Part shown: one piece after another, positions 8,387-16,813 of the stretch
How the letters are laid out: every line of letters starts with the position of its first letter
How positions within the stretch are numbered: the stretch's first letter is position 1
Translations under genes and position numbers: made by a program
The notes under the pieces: model-generated
Told to the model about the DNA's origin: nothing
Database searches by the model: none
The model's input: only the letters and a program-made list of their open reading frames with translations
Source of the DNA: SSF14 sp046331245
Lineage (GTDB): Bacteria > Actinomycetota > Acidimicrobiia > Acidimicrobiales > Microtrichaceae
Direction of reading: 5' to 3'
DNA length: 64,000 nt
Assembly (NCBI GenBank): GCA_046331245.1
Contig: JAXLRH010000002.1
Location: 124,001 to 188,000 of the forward strand

Positions 8387-9450
8387 GCGACGAGCATCTC
8401 GAGGAGCAGATCCGCCGGACGATGGAGGAGATGGTCGCCCACATCGAGCCCACCGCGAAGCGGCCTCGGCGGCGCGCCCTCCTCGCCGTCGCGGCGGCCG
8501 TGCTGCTCGTGATCGTCGCGATCGGCGTCGTCGCGCTCCGGCCCGATACCACGACCGACGTGTCGACACGGCGGACCCCGGCACCGACCACCACGGCCGC
8601 CGCACGCGTCACGACGACGACCGCCGCCCAGCCGGGTTGCCCGCTTCCACAGCTCGGGGCGGGGTGGACCCGCGCCTCGGGAGGCTTCGAGACGGGGAGC
8701 TCTCCGGCGTTCCTGCCCGACGAGGACGTCTTCTTCGACCCGGCGACCGGCGCGGCCGTCACGATCCAACTGCAGGACGGCGACATCGGCGCCGAGTTCC
8801 TCGACCCGGCGGAGCCGTACGCCCACGACGTCACGGTGGACGGCCACGACGCCCTCTCGAGCGCCGAGCCCGGCACGTCGCCGTTCCTCCGCTGGCTCGA
8901 CAGCGGCACGTCGGTGATCATGCTGGGGCGCGGCCTCACCCCCGACGAGATGCTGCCGATCGCCAACCGGATGCGGAAGGTTCGCCCCGGAGCGTGGTCC
9001 ACGTGGACCTGGGAGCTCGACACGACGACCGCCGCACGCTTCAGCGTGCACCGCACCACGTCGACGACCTACCCGCCGAGCGGGTGCCCGAGGAACTACA
9101 GCTTCACGTACGCCGGGCCCGACGGCGCCGGTCTGACCGTCACCCGACGCGGCGGCGCGCCGGAACAGGTCCTCCTGCTCGCCGATCGCATCGCCGGGAT
9201 CTTCCCGACGGCGCAGGGCGGCAGGTACCAGGACGTCGCCTCCGTGGAGCGCACCGAGACCGCGTCGGGCACGACGGTGTGGGTGGTGGCCCAACACGAC
9301 GACTGGAACGACGTGTCGATCCTGCCGGAGGTGGGCGACCAGGGCCTCGAGCTCCGGGTCACCGGGATGGGCGAGGCCGGGGTTCGCCGGTTCGTCGAGC
9401 AGCTCGACGTGCTGATGGTGGACTCGACCGACATTCCGCCCGGCGGCTGA
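8383..9450 (+). CDS. Single-pass membrane protein coupled to the ECF sigma factor (putative anti-sigma/sensor)
   Basis: A 355-residue protein whose ATG overlaps the sigma-factor stop. The cytosolic N-terminus is about 35 residues. One membrane helix follows at about 36-58, then a Thr/Ala/Pro linker and a 260-residue extracytoplasmic domain with no family I can name. The N-terminus (HLEEQIRRTMEEMVAHIEP) is the part expected to touch sigma. It lacks the HxxxCxxC zinc motif of ZAS anti-sigma factors. Assignment as anti-sigma rests on gene order and topology, not on a recognised domain. Confidence 0.6.
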   Translation: MSDEHLEEQIRRTMEEMVAHIEPTAKRPRRRALLAVAAAVLLVIVAIGVVALRPDTTTDVSTRRTPAPTTTAAARVTTTTAAQPGCPLPQLGAGWTRASGGFETGSSPAFLPDEDVFFDPATGAAVTIQLQDGDIGAEFLDPAEPYAHDVTVDGHDALSSAEPGTSPFLRWLDSGTSVIMLGRGLTPDEMLPIANRMRKVRPGAWSTWTWELDTTTAARFSVHRTTSTTYPPSGCPRNYSFTYAGPDGAGLTVTRRGGAPEQVLLLADRIAGIFPTAQGGRYQDVASVERTETASGTTVWVVAQHDDWNDVSILPEVGDQGLELRVTGMGEAGVRRFVEQLDVLMVDSTDIPPGG

Positions 9451-9459
9451 ACCGGGCGG
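9436..9459 (+). terminator. GC hairpin at the end of the sigma/membrane-protein operon
   Basis: CCGCCCGG and CCGGGCGG form a perfect 8-bp stem with an 8-base loop that includes the TGA stop. It lies between convergent genes, the operon above and proB. There is no T-tract, so intrinsic termination would be weak or act in both directions. Confidence 0.4.
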
Positions 9460-9477
9460 CACGGCCGCAGGGCACGC

Positions 9478-10542
9478 TCAGCTGAGCACCACGAGATCGT
9501 CCTTGTGGATGGCGACGCCGCGCTGCTCGCCGCCGACGAGACGCGAGGAGTCGATCCGGACGGCGCCCTTGCCGAAGACCTCGCCGTCGGGCCCGACGAT
9601 CTCCACGGCGTCCGATCTGCCGAACGTGCCGTCCACCGACCGGATGCCAGGAGCGAGGAGCGACTTGTCGGCGAGCACCGCCGCCTTCGCTCCGGCGTCG
9701 ACGTGCACACGACCCTTCGCTCCCACGGCGAACGCGATCCACACCTTGCGGGCCGGCAGGCGGCGGGGCGCCGGCCAGACGATGGTTCCCACACCGGGCA
9801 CCGAGTCGATGGCGTCGGGCAGCACCGATGGACGACCGGCGGCAGCGATGACGGTGCGCACCCCGCTCCACGCGGCGATCTTGGCGGCGGCGAGCTTGGT
9901 GGCCATGCCACCGCTCCCCCGGTTCGAGCTCGAGCCGCCGGCGAGCTGCTCGAGCTCGTGGTCGACGCTCAGCACGTCCTCGATGAGCGACGCGTCGCGA
10001 TCGACCCGGGGGTCGGCCGTGAGCAGGCCGGCGGCGTCGGTGAGCAGGACGAGCACGTCGGCCTGCACGAGTTGTGCCACGAGCGCGGCGATGCGGTCGT
10101 TGTCGCCGATCCGGATCTCGTCGTCCGCGATGGCGTCGTTCTCGTTGATGATCGGCACGACGCCGAGCTCCACCAGGCGATCGAGCGTGGCGCGTGCCTG
10201 CAGGTAGGTGGAGCGCTTGTTGAGGTCGTCCGGCACCAGCAGCACCTGCCCGGCCACCGTGTCGCCGAGCTCGGCGAAGCACTCGTTGTAGGTCGCCATG
10301 AGCCGTGCCTGACCCACGGCCGACACCGCCTGCAACGTGCGGGCGTCGCGAGGACGCTTGCGCGCGGTGAGACCCAGCGCCGGCAGGCCGGCGGCGATGG
10401 CGCCCGACGACACGAGCACCACCTGGTGGCCCGCCTCGCGGACCTCGCAGATCTCGCCGCACACCTTGGCGATCGCGGCCCGGTCGATGTGGCCGTCGTC
10501 GTCGGTGATCGACGAGGTGCCGACCTTCACCACGACGTTCAC
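9478..10542 (-). CDS. proB: Glutamate 5-kinase
   Basis: A 354-residue enzyme that phosphorylates L-glutamate in the first step of proline synthesis. The N-terminal amino-acid-kinase domain shows VVKVGTSSITDDDG, VLVSSGAIAAGL, PIINENDAIADDE and the nucleotide-loop segment GGMATKLAAAKIA. A PUA domain occupies the last 80 residues (KGRVHVDAGAKAAVLADKS). Length is normal for the two-domain form. The GTG start was chosen because it overlaps the obg stop by 4 bases and leads directly into the kinase motif. An obg-proB operon is standard in actinobacteria; proA is not in the window. Confidence 0.95.
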   Translation of the reverse strand: MNVVVKVGTSSITDDDGHIDRAAIAKVCGEICEVREAGHQVVLVSSGAIAAGLPALGLTARKRPRDARTLQAVSAVGQARLMATYNECFAELGDTVAGQVLLVPDDLNKRSTYLQARATLDRLVELGVVPIINENDAIADDEIRIGDNDRIAALVAQLVQADVLVLLTDAAGLLTADPRVDRDASLIEDVLSVDHELEQLAGGSSSNRGSGGMATKLAAAKIAAWSGVRTVIAAAGRPSVLPDAIDSVPGVGTIVWPAPRRLPARKVWIAFAVGAKGRVHVDAGAKAAVLADKSLLAPGIRSVDGTFGRSDAVEIVGPDGEVFGKGAVRIDSSRLVGGEQRGVAIHKDDLVVLS

Positions 10543-11819
10543 GAGCGGCCGCCCTCGTCGGCGAAGTTGATCTCGTCCGCCGTCTCGTACTCGAAGCTGA
10601 GCTTGCCGATGTGCACGAGATCGCCGTTGCGGGCACCCGAGCGAGCCAATGCCCGATCGACGCCCAGCGCCGCCAGCCGCTCGTGGACGTAGTCGAGCGC
10701 CTCCGGGTTCGTGAGGTCGGACACGCCGACGGCGCGGAGCGCCTCGCGACCGAGCACCTCGAAGTCGCCGCTCTCGTCGCGCTCGATGCGGATGCCCTCG
10801 GGGGTGGGCCGATGCACGACGTAGGCGTCGGGCGGCGGCGTGGCGGTGCGCACCTCCTCCACGGCCTGGCGCAGGCGACCGACGAGCTCGCTGATGCCAC
10901 GACCGGTCACCGACGACACGACGTGACCGTTGAAGTGCTCGAGCGTCTCGGGAGTGGCGAGGTCGGCGCGGGCGCCGACGCGCACCCGCTCGCGCTCGAT
11001 GAGCTCCGGGCGGTACTGCTCGAGCTCGTCGAGGAGGACGTCCTCCTGCTCCTGCGGCGACGCCTCCGCGTTCGCGGCGAGGTCGAGGATGATGAGCAGC
11101 ACGCGGGCCCGCTCGATGTGGCGGAGGAACTGGTGGCCGAGGCCCTTGCCCTCGGCCGCACCCTCGATGAGGCCGGGGATGTCGGCGAGCACCATCTCGA
11201 AGTCGTCGTCGGTGCGGACCACGCCGAGGTTCGGCACGAGCGTCGTGAACGGGTAGTCGGCGATCTTCGGCTTCGCGGCCGACACGCGGCTGATGAGGGT
11301 CGACTTGCCCACGTTCGGGAACCCGACGAGCGCGACGTCGGCCATGAGCTTCAGCTCCAGCCAGACCCATCGCTCCTCGCCCACTTCGCCCTGCTCGGCG
11401 AACGTCGGGGCGCGACGCTTGTTGGACATGAACCGACAGTTGCCCTTGCCGCCCTGACCGCCGTGCGCGGCCAGCCAGCGGTCGCCCTGATGCACGAGGT
11501 CGGCGAGCACGGTGCCGTCGCGATCCTTCACGATCGTGCCCTCGGGCACCGGGACGAGGAGGTCCTTGCCGGTGGCGCCGTGCTTGCGACCGCCGGAACC
11601 GTGCGTGCCGCTCGTGGCCTTGCGGTGCGGATGGTCACGGAACGCCAGGAGCGAGGCAACGTTGTTGTCGGCGACGAGCCAGACGTCGCCGCCCGAACCG
11701 CCGTCGCCCCCGTCGGGGCCGCCCTTGGGCGTGTGGGCCTCACGGCGGAACGACACGCAGCCGGCGCCGCCGTCGCCACCTTTCACGTTGAGACCGGCCT
11801 CATCGACGAAGTTCGACAC
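10539..11819 (-). CDS. obg: Ribosome-associated GTPase Obg/CgtA
   Basis: A 426-residue GTPase that acts in 50S assembly and stress signalling. The Gly-rich Obg fold spans residues 1-158, the G domain about 160-325 and an OCT domain about 340-420. G1 is GFPNVGKS (166-173) and G3 is DIPG (213-216). The G4 guanine-specificity motif, normally NKxD, reads ARAD at 283-286, so Asn and Lys are replaced while Asp is kept. G5 reads SSVTGRG. Start is the ATG giving the conserved FVDEAGLNVKGGDGGAG. It is transcribed ahead of proB but separated from rplU-rpmA by 5 kb of unrelated genes. Confidence 0.95.
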   Translation of the reverse strand: MSNFVDEAGLNVKGGDGGAGCVSFRREAHTPKGGPDGGDGGSGGDVWLVADNNVASLLAFRDHPHRKATSGTHGSGGRKHGATGKDLLVPVPEGTIVKDRDGTVLADLVHQGDRWLAAHGGQGGKGNCRFMSNKRRAPTFAEQGEVGEERWVWLELKLMADVALVGFPNVGKSTLISRVSAAKPKIADYPFTTLVPNLGVVRTDDDFEMVLADIPGLIEGAAEGKGLGHQFLRHIERARVLLIILDLAANAEASPQEQEDVLLDELEQYRPELIERERVRVGARADLATPETLEHFNGHVVSSVTGRGISELVGRLRQAVEEVRTATPPPDAYVVHRPTPEGIRIERDESGDFEVLGREALRAVGVSDLTNPEALDYVHERLAALGVDRALARSGARNGDLVHIGKLSFEYETADEINFADEGGRS

Positions 11820-11858
11820 GGCACGAGTGTAGAGGTCGCCGCGACGACCCCCGCCGGG

Positions 11859-13379
11859 CTATCGGCTGAGGTGGACGGGGTCGCCGATGATCTTGACCGA
11901 CCACGTCGACCGGTCGGTCACGGCGGACGAGAAGTTGTAGTAGATCTTCCACCACTTCTGGCCCGGGTAGAGCGTGGCGTAGTTGGACGGAAGATCGACG
12001 TCGATCACGACGAAGCGCTCGTTGTACCGACACTGCGACGACCGGTTGGAACCCACCTGCGGGTAACCCGTGCAGCCGCTCACGTCGAGCTTGTTCAGGC
12101 CCGTGCCGCTGTAGTCGCCGTCGACGGTGTGGTAGTCGAAGTTGACGGGGTTGCCGTTCGGGTCCTTGATCTGGATGTAGTTGCCGCCCTCACCGGGGTC
12201 GAACAACGTGATCTCCATCTGCTTGCCGGCGTGCTCCGCCCCGATCTCTGCGAGGTAGAAGTCGGCGGCCGGCGAGCTCGATGCGGCGAGCACCGACATC
12301 CAGTTCTTGCCGACGACCGTCGGGCACACCGAGTCGGTGCGGAAGTCACAGGTGACGCCGAGACCGCTGTACGACGCCATCACGGCGTAGCTGTTCGACC
12401 CGTTCGAGCCGGCCTCGCCCTGCAGGGTGCGCACCCCCAGGATGTAGTCGCCGGCGGGCGCCGACGCCGGGATCGTGCAGAAGCTCGACCAGCCGGTCTG
12501 TCCGAAGATGGTGAAGTCGTTGTCGACCTCGCCCGGCGCGTACGTGCGCGGGTTGGTCTGGCCCGAGCCGGAGCAGCTCGTGTACGGGTTGTCGGAGTCG
12601 TCGAAGGGGGTGCCGTCGGGCGACTTGAGGTTGAACGTCGTCGTGATCGTGGTGCCGTCGTTGCTGTCCGGCGCCGAGTTCGTCTTGGCAGGGCTGTAGA
12701 GCTGCACGACGATCGGTAGCACCCGCAGGGGCGGCACCTTGATCACGTACTGGTACACGTCCGTGGGGTTGGGCACGTACTGCGGGTTCGCGGTGCTGCC
12801 CGGGCAGACCTGACCGCCCGACGGCCAGTTGCCCATCCACCCGACGGCGAACGGGTCGCCCTGCTCCTTCGGCGCGCACCATCCGTTGATAGCCGCCCAC
12901 ATGCCGTCGGGGCTCGGGGCGAGGCCACCGGTTCCGAAGTAGTTCGTCGGACTGCCGAGTGGCACGGGCAGCACGTAGGTGCCGATCGACTCGCGTTTGA
13001 TCGTCATCGACGACATGAAGAACTTGGAGAAGAAGATCGGCGCGTTGTTGTCGGTGATCGACACGCGGAGCTCGGTGTTGCTGAGCTGGCCGACGACGAC
13101 GGAGATGTTGGAGAGGTCGTTGTCGAAGCCGTTCTGGCGCGCCGTGTCGATGGCCACCTGCGTCGCCTTCGGCAGGTCGGGCAGCCAGACGACGCCCGCG
13201 AGCGCCGCCGCGTCGGCCGCCTTCTGCATCTTCGAGCCCTCGGCGTACCAGCCGCCGATGTCGGTGGCCATGCCGGAGATGGCCAGGAGCGGCACCATGA
13301 TGATCGCCGACACGGCGAGGACGTAGCCCCGCTCGTCGCGGCGGCGACGGCCGCGGATGCTGAGTCGGAATCGGAACAT
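11859..13379 (-). CDS. TadG-like pilus-associated exported protein
   Basis: A 506-residue protein with a basic N-terminus and a TadE/TadG-type membrane segment (ERGYVLAVSAIIMVPLLAIS, then DIGGWYAEGSKMQKAADAAALAG), the pattern of the putative Flp-pilus-assembly TadG N-terminal domain. The remaining 430 residues are extracytoplasmic, rich in Gly, Asn, Ser and aromatic residues, with several Cys. It may be an adhesive or sheath-like surface domain, but I recognise no family there. Its ATG overlaps the stop of the TadE-like gene upstream by one base, so three pseudopilin-like proteins are made from one operon. Confidence 0.7.
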   Translation of the reverse strand: MFRFRLSIRGRRRRDERGYVLAVSAIIMVPLLAISGMATDIGGWYAEGSKMQKAADAAALAGVVWLPDLPKATQVAIDTARQNGFDNDLSNISVVVGQLSNTELRVSITDNNAPIFFSKFFMSSMTIKRESIGTYVLPVPLGSPTNYFGTGGLAPSPDGMWAAINGWCAPKEQGDPFAVGWMGNWPSGGQVCPGSTANPQYVPNPTDVYQYVIKVPPLRVLPIVVQLYSPAKTNSAPDSNDGTTITTTFNLKSPDGTPFDDSDNPYTSCSGSGQTNPRTYAPGEVDNDFTIFGQTGWSSFCTIPASAPAGDYILGVRTLQGEAGSNGSNSYAVMASYSGLGVTCDFRTDSVCPTVVGKNWMSVLAASSSPAADFYLAEIGAEHAGKQMEITLFDPGEGGNYIQIKDPNGNPVNFDYHTVDGDYSGTGLNKLDVSGCTGYPQVGSNRSSQCRYNERFVVIDVDLPSNYATLYPGQKWWKIYYNFSSAVTDRSTWSVKIIGDPVHLSR

Positions 13380-14005
13380 CAGTCCCCCGCATTCGGTTCG
13401 ATGCGCATCACCGCTTGGTCCTTCATCACCATCGTCGAGCCGAAGAGCTTCGTCTTCGTGGCGTGGTTGATCCGGACGTACACGCCCAGGAAGTCCGGGC
13501 CGTTGGCCGAGGCCTGCTGGTTCTGCCGGGTCGACGGGCACCAGAAGCGGTCCCGACTGGTGGAGCAGTTGCCGTTGTACGCCGTCGACGTCGCCGCCGC
13601 GGCGAGGTCCGCCGCCGAGTACACGTTGCAGGAGAGCGCAGCGCTGCCGCCGGCCGTCCGCGTGGTCGAGTCGAGGCAGCCGGACGGCACGGTGCCGGCG
13701 GCGGAGGTGGCCTTGTAGATGACGACCACGTCGATCTCCGAGCTGGGGATCGTGCCGAGCGAGGCCGAGACCGCGGCGAGCGCCGACTGGTCGGCCGAGG
13801 AGTCCTGACCGAGGTTCGAGCCGACGCGGGCGCCGGAGCGTGCTGCGTTGGTGATGGTGAGCGAGGTGCGCCAGCCGAGACCGACGTCGAACACCCCGAG
13901 CGTGATCACGAGCAGCACCGGGAGGATGAGGACGACCTCGACCAGCACCGCGCCGCGCTCGGAGCGCCGCCGACGGCGGGCGAGCGGGCTCAGGAGACCG
14001 CGCAT
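13379..14005 (-). CDS. TadE-like pseudopilin
   Basis: A 208-residue protein with a basic leader and the TadE signature RGAVLVEVVLILPVLLVITL followed by FDVGLGWRTSLTITNAARSG. The Glu inside the hydrophobic segment and the following 'AAR.GAR' pattern match TadE/TadF minor pseudopilins of the tight-adherence system. The C-terminal half carries paired Cys residues and a CPSTRQNQQASANGPDFLGV segment that is echoed in the neighbouring gene. The start is a TGATG overlap with the upstream TadE-like gene, of which it is probably an old duplicate. Confidence 0.75.
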   Translation of the reverse strand: MRGLLSPLARRRRRSERGAVLVEVVLILPVLLVITLGVFDVGLGWRTSLTITNAARSGARVGSNLGQDSSADQSALAAVSASLGTIPSSEIDVVVIYKATSAAGTVPSGCLDSTTRTAGGSAALSCNVYSAADLAAAATSTAYNGNCSTSRDRFWCPSTRQNQQASANGPDFLGVYVRINHATKTKLFGSTMVMKDQAVMRIEPNAGD

Positions 14006-14613
14006 CACGAGCGCACCGGTTCGAGTCGCATGATGAACTCGTCGGAGAAGTCGCGCGTCATGCCGAGCACGCCGGTGAGCGACTGGTGGTGGACCATGAT
14101 GTAGACGCCGATGTAGTCGGGCGGGTCCGACTTGGCGACCTTGCGACTGGTGGGGCACCAGTAGCGGTCGGGCGACGTGTAGTTGCAGCCGAACTTGGTC
14201 GAGTCGGTGGTGATGTTCGCGCCGGTGTAGGTGTTGCAGAGGTTCGCCACCGACCCGGTGCGGCACGCGGCGAGCGCGCCCGACGCGGTCGTGGAGCTCG
14301 GACCGGTCGCCTTGAAGATGATGATCTTCGTGACGTTGCCCGCGTGCATGCCCCCGAGGTCGTTCACGGCCTCGTTGATGATCTGGAAGTCGGCGTCCGC
14401 GTCCTTGCCGAGCGTGGACGCGAAGCGGGCGGCGTCGCGGGTGCTGTTCGACAGCGTGAGGTAGCTCCGGAACGCGAGACCGAACTCCATCGTGCCGAAC
14501 ACCAGCAGCAGGAAGATGGGGAGGACGAGTGCCGATTCGACGACGACCGAGCCGCGCTCCGACCGCACGCGGGAGGTCCCGGCACCGGGGCGGCGACATC
14601 GACGACGGATCAC
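14005..14613 (-). CDS. TadE-like pseudopilin, first gene of the operon
   Basis: A 202-residue protein with basic leader and TadE-type segment RGSVVVESALVLPIFLLLVF, then MEFGLAFRSYLTLSNSTRDA. It aligns along its length with the next gene: both have ADxxAxxxA after the helix, an extracytoplasmic Cys pair and a CPTSRKVAKSDPPDYIGV-type motif. The GTG start at 14613 was chosen because GGAGGA lies 5 bases upstream; an earlier in-frame ATG lacks such a site. It heads the three-gene operon. No tad ATPase, platform or secretin-like genes occur in the window. Confidence 0.72.
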   Translation of the reverse strand: MIRRRCRRPGAGTSRVRSERGSVVVESALVLPIFLLLVFGTMEFGLAFRSYLTLSNSTRDAARFASTLGKDADADFQIINEAVNDLGGMHAGNVTKIIIFKATGPSSTTASGALAACRTGSVANLCNTYTGANITTDSTKFGCNYTSPDRYWCPTSRKVAKSDPPDYIGVYIMVHHQSLTGVLGMTRDFSDEFIMRLEPVRS

Positions 14614-14724
14614 GTCACTCCTCCGTTCTTCCGGGATCGGGGCACGGCACCGTGCCGTCGGACAACACTTCGACCTCCTCATATCGGGTCGGAGGGGGTC
14701 GGTCTTGAGCGGGAATCGCCGGTA

Positions 14725-14760
14725 TCCCGGGAGATCTCCTGTGAGGATTCCCGGGAGATC
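14725..14760. promoter_or_regulatory. Paired 12-bp direct repeats between divergent TadE operon and dgt
   Basis: TCCCGGGAGATC occurs exactly at 14725-14736 and again at 14749-14760, with starts 24 bases apart, about two helical turns. Each contains the palindrome CCCGGG. The pair lies in the 193-base gap between two divergently transcribed units and looks like a tandem operator. The regulator is unknown. Confidence 0.5.
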
Positions 14761-14806
14761 CCCGGGCGGAACCGGAGTGTCGGTGGTGGCTCATAGGCTG
14801 AGCGGC

Positions 14807-15988
14807 ATGTCAGAGGTGATCTCGCCCGGTTCCCGGCGCGCCGAGCAGTGGGCCGCCACGATGGCGGGCCACGACGGCGACGGCATGTCCATCCGCCACG
14901 CGCACGCCGACGGCCACCGCGTCGTGGCCGGCGGCGTGCTCTTCGACCGTGTGGCCCGCGAGGCAGCCGAGCGCGAGTCGCTCAGCGCCGGGGCGACGTT
15001 CTCCGACGGTGCGGGGTCACGGGCGCAGCCCGAGCCCGCCGACCGCCTCCGCACCTGCTTCGAGCGCGACCGCGACCGCATCCTGCACGGCACCACGGCG
15101 TTCCGCCGCCTCGCCGGCAAGACGCAGGTGTTCATCTTCCCCGAGGACCATCAACGCACCCGCCTCACCCACGCCCTCGAGGTCGCTCAGGTCGCCACGG
15201 CCATCTCCGGAGCGGTCGGCCTCAACGTCGCCCTCACCGAGGCGATCGCGTTGGGTCACGACTGCGGCCACGGGCCCGGGGGTCACGCGTCGGAGGACGC
15301 CTTCACGCCCTTCGTTCCCGGCGGGTACGACCACGCGGTGTGGGGAGCCGACGTGGTGCTCGCGCCGCTCAACCTGTGCACCGAGACGCTCGACGGCATC
15401 CGCAACCACAGCTGGTCGCGCCCGACGCCGTCGACGCCCGAGGGCGAGGTCGTGTCGTGGGCCGACCGCATCGCCTACGTGTGCCACGACTTCGAGGACG
15501 CGGTGCACGCCGGCATCGTCTCTCCCGACGCCCTGCCGTCACTGGTGCGCGACCACTGCGGCGACACCCGCTCGGCGCAGCTCGGCACGTTCATCGGGGC
15601 GATGATCGACACGATCTTCGCCACCGGTCACATCGCGATGGACGAGCCCACGGCGGCGGCGCTCGCCGAGTTCCGGCGGTTCAACTACGAGCGCATCTAC
15701 ATGCGGCCGGCCTCGGTCACCCAGAGCGAGGTCGTCATCCGGATGCTCCGGGCGCTCGTGGAGTACTACGCCGACCGCCCCAACACCCTGGCGTTCGAGA
15801 CGCCCCCGGCCGACGAGTCGCCGGCCTTCGCACCGCGTCGGCCTCGCCCCACCGCCGGCAGCGCCGAGGCGCTGCACGAGGCCGTCACCTACGTTGCCGG
15901 CATGACCGACCGCTTCGCCTTCAACGCCGCGGTCAGCCACCTCGGCTGGGATCGCTCCTCGCTGCCGCACGGCGTCGGCCTGCGCTGA
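14807..15988 (+). CDS. dgt: Deoxyguanosinetriphosphate triphosphohydrolase-like HD protein
   Basis: A 393-residue HD-domain protein. It has the dGTPase arrangement: an RDRDRILHGTTAFRRLAGKT segment, first His in RTRLTHALEV, the HD pair in ALGHDCGHGPGGH, and a downstream Asp in VVSWADRIAYVCHD. Members split dNTPs into nucleoside and triphosphate, and some act in phage defence by depleting dNTPs. Residues 1-75 are a less conserved extension. In many actinobacteria dgt sits beside dnaG; here it stands alone between rpmA and obg, divergent from the TadE operon. Start is the first ATG; later in-frame ATGs exist. Confidence 0.88.
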   Translation: MSEVISPGSRRAEQWAATMAGHDGDGMSIRHAHADGHRVVAGGVLFDRVAREAAERESLSAGATFSDGAGSRAQPEPADRLRTCFERDRDRILHGTTAFRRLAGKTQVFIFPEDHQRTRLTHALEVAQVATAISGAVGLNVALTEAIALGHDCGHGPGGHASEDAFTPFVPGGYDHAVWGADVVLAPLNLCTETLDGIRNHSWSRPTPSTPEGEVVSWADRIAYVCHDFEDAVHAGIVSPDALPSLVRDHCGDTRSAQLGTFIGAMIDTIFATGHIAMDEPTAAALAEFRRFNYERIYMRPASVTQSEVVIRMLRALVEYYADRPNTLAFETPPADESPAFAPRRPRPTAGSAEALHEAVTYVAGMTDRFAFNAAVSHLGWDRSSLPHGVGLR

Positions 15989-16026
15989 GCCGCTGCCGCT
16001 CGGCTTCACGACCGCCGATCAGCCGA

Positions 16027-16497
16027 TCAGCCGTCCCGCCGGCGCAGGCGCACCTCCACCCCATCCCCCCGCAACCGTGCGGCCGAACGCCAGGCGCCGT
16101 CGAAGGTCACCGACGACGTGGTGAGACGACTCCAGATCGCGTCGAGGCCGGCCCGTGGCCCCAGGCAGGCCATCAGCGTGGAGGAGGTCGTTCCGAACCT
16201 CGGGCGCCACGGCAGGCCCCCGACCTCCGACGACATCTCGTTGCAACCGCGGAACGCGATCTGCCCGAACGACGTCGTGACCGTGCTGCCGGCCGGGTCG
16301 ACCGACCTGCCGTCGACCCGAATCGCCGTCACGATCCAGGTGGCCGACGGAAGGGGGCTGGCGCGCCACACCACGATCGCACCGAGACAGATCAGCACCA
16401 CTGCGACGAGCGCGACGATGCGCCACCATCGGCGGCGTGGCCGACCCTCGGGCTCGGCCTCGGGCCGCCCCTCGGAGTCGGTGGATCCGTCGGTCAC
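16027..16497 (-). CDS. Membrane-anchored META (HslJ-like) domain protein
   Basis: A 156-residue protein. After a charged N-terminus of about 22 residues there is one membrane helix (VALVAVVLICLGAIVVW) and then a META domain of about 105 residues. The META pattern is visible: ATWIVTAIRVDGRSV at the start, FRGCNEMSSEVGG (the GCN motif) and TTSSTLMACLG. META/HslJ domains occur in envelope stress proteins; the biochemical role is unclear. The GTG start overlaps the stop of the small membrane protein upstream (GTGA). Confidence 0.7.
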   Translation of the reverse strand: MTDGSTDSEGRPEAEPEGRPRRRWWRIVALVAVVLICLGAIVVWRASPLPSATWIVTAIRVDGRSVDPAGSTVTTSFGQIAFRGCNEMSSEVGGLPWRPRFGTTSSTLMACLGPRAGLDAIWSRLTTSSVTFDGAWRSAARLRGDGVEVRLRRRDG

Positions 16498-16721
16498 TCG
16501 GCGTCCTGCGAGCGTCGTGCCGCCCAGTACCACAGCGCCCCGAGCGCGCCGAGGGCGACGAACACCAGCAGGCTCTGGGCCGACGAGGGATCCTTCGCCG
16601 GTCGTCGCTCACCGGTCACGCCGACGGCGTCCACCTCGATGGCCAGCCATGCAGCGGCGGACACCACGAGCACCGCGAGGGTGCCGGTGATCGCGACCAG
16701 GGTCCTCCGCCGACGCGACAT
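16494..16721 (-). CDS. Small two-helix membrane protein, unknown function
   Basis: A 75-residue protein with two hydrophobic segments (LVAITGTLAVLVVSAAAWLA and LLVFVALGALGALWYWAA) joined by a polar loop containing EVDAVGVTGERR. It starts MSRRRRT, so the N-terminus is probably cytosolic. It is coupled by a 4-base overlap to the META-domain protein, which suggests the two act together. I recognise no family. Confidence 0.55.
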   Translation of the reverse strand: MSRRRRTLVAITGTLAVLVVSAAAWLAIEVDAVGVTGERRPAKDPSSAQSLLVFVALGALGALWYWAARRSQDAE

Positions 16722-16765
16722 GGCGTCAGCCTAGGAGGGTGCGCCGACGTGCGGCGGGTGCTCGG

Positions 16766-16813
16766 TGCAGCCGGGACTCTGTGCAGCCGAGATTCAGCGC
16801 AGCCTGAGCTCAG
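16766..16813. repeat. Three tandem 16-bp imperfect repeats after rpmA
   Basis: Three consecutive 16-base units begin at 16766, 16782 and 16798, with shared core GCAGCC(G/T)(G/A)G. The last unit runs into the rpmA stop codon (16810-16812). The function is unknown. The array may be slippage-derived or part of the rpmA 3' untranslated region. Confidence 0.55.

Noticed and set aside
12346..13392. Long minus-strand open frames in the TadG-like region suggesting another gene
   Set aside because: Composition is Arg/His/Pro-biased and no start or motif fits; it is a shadow of the TadG-like gene.
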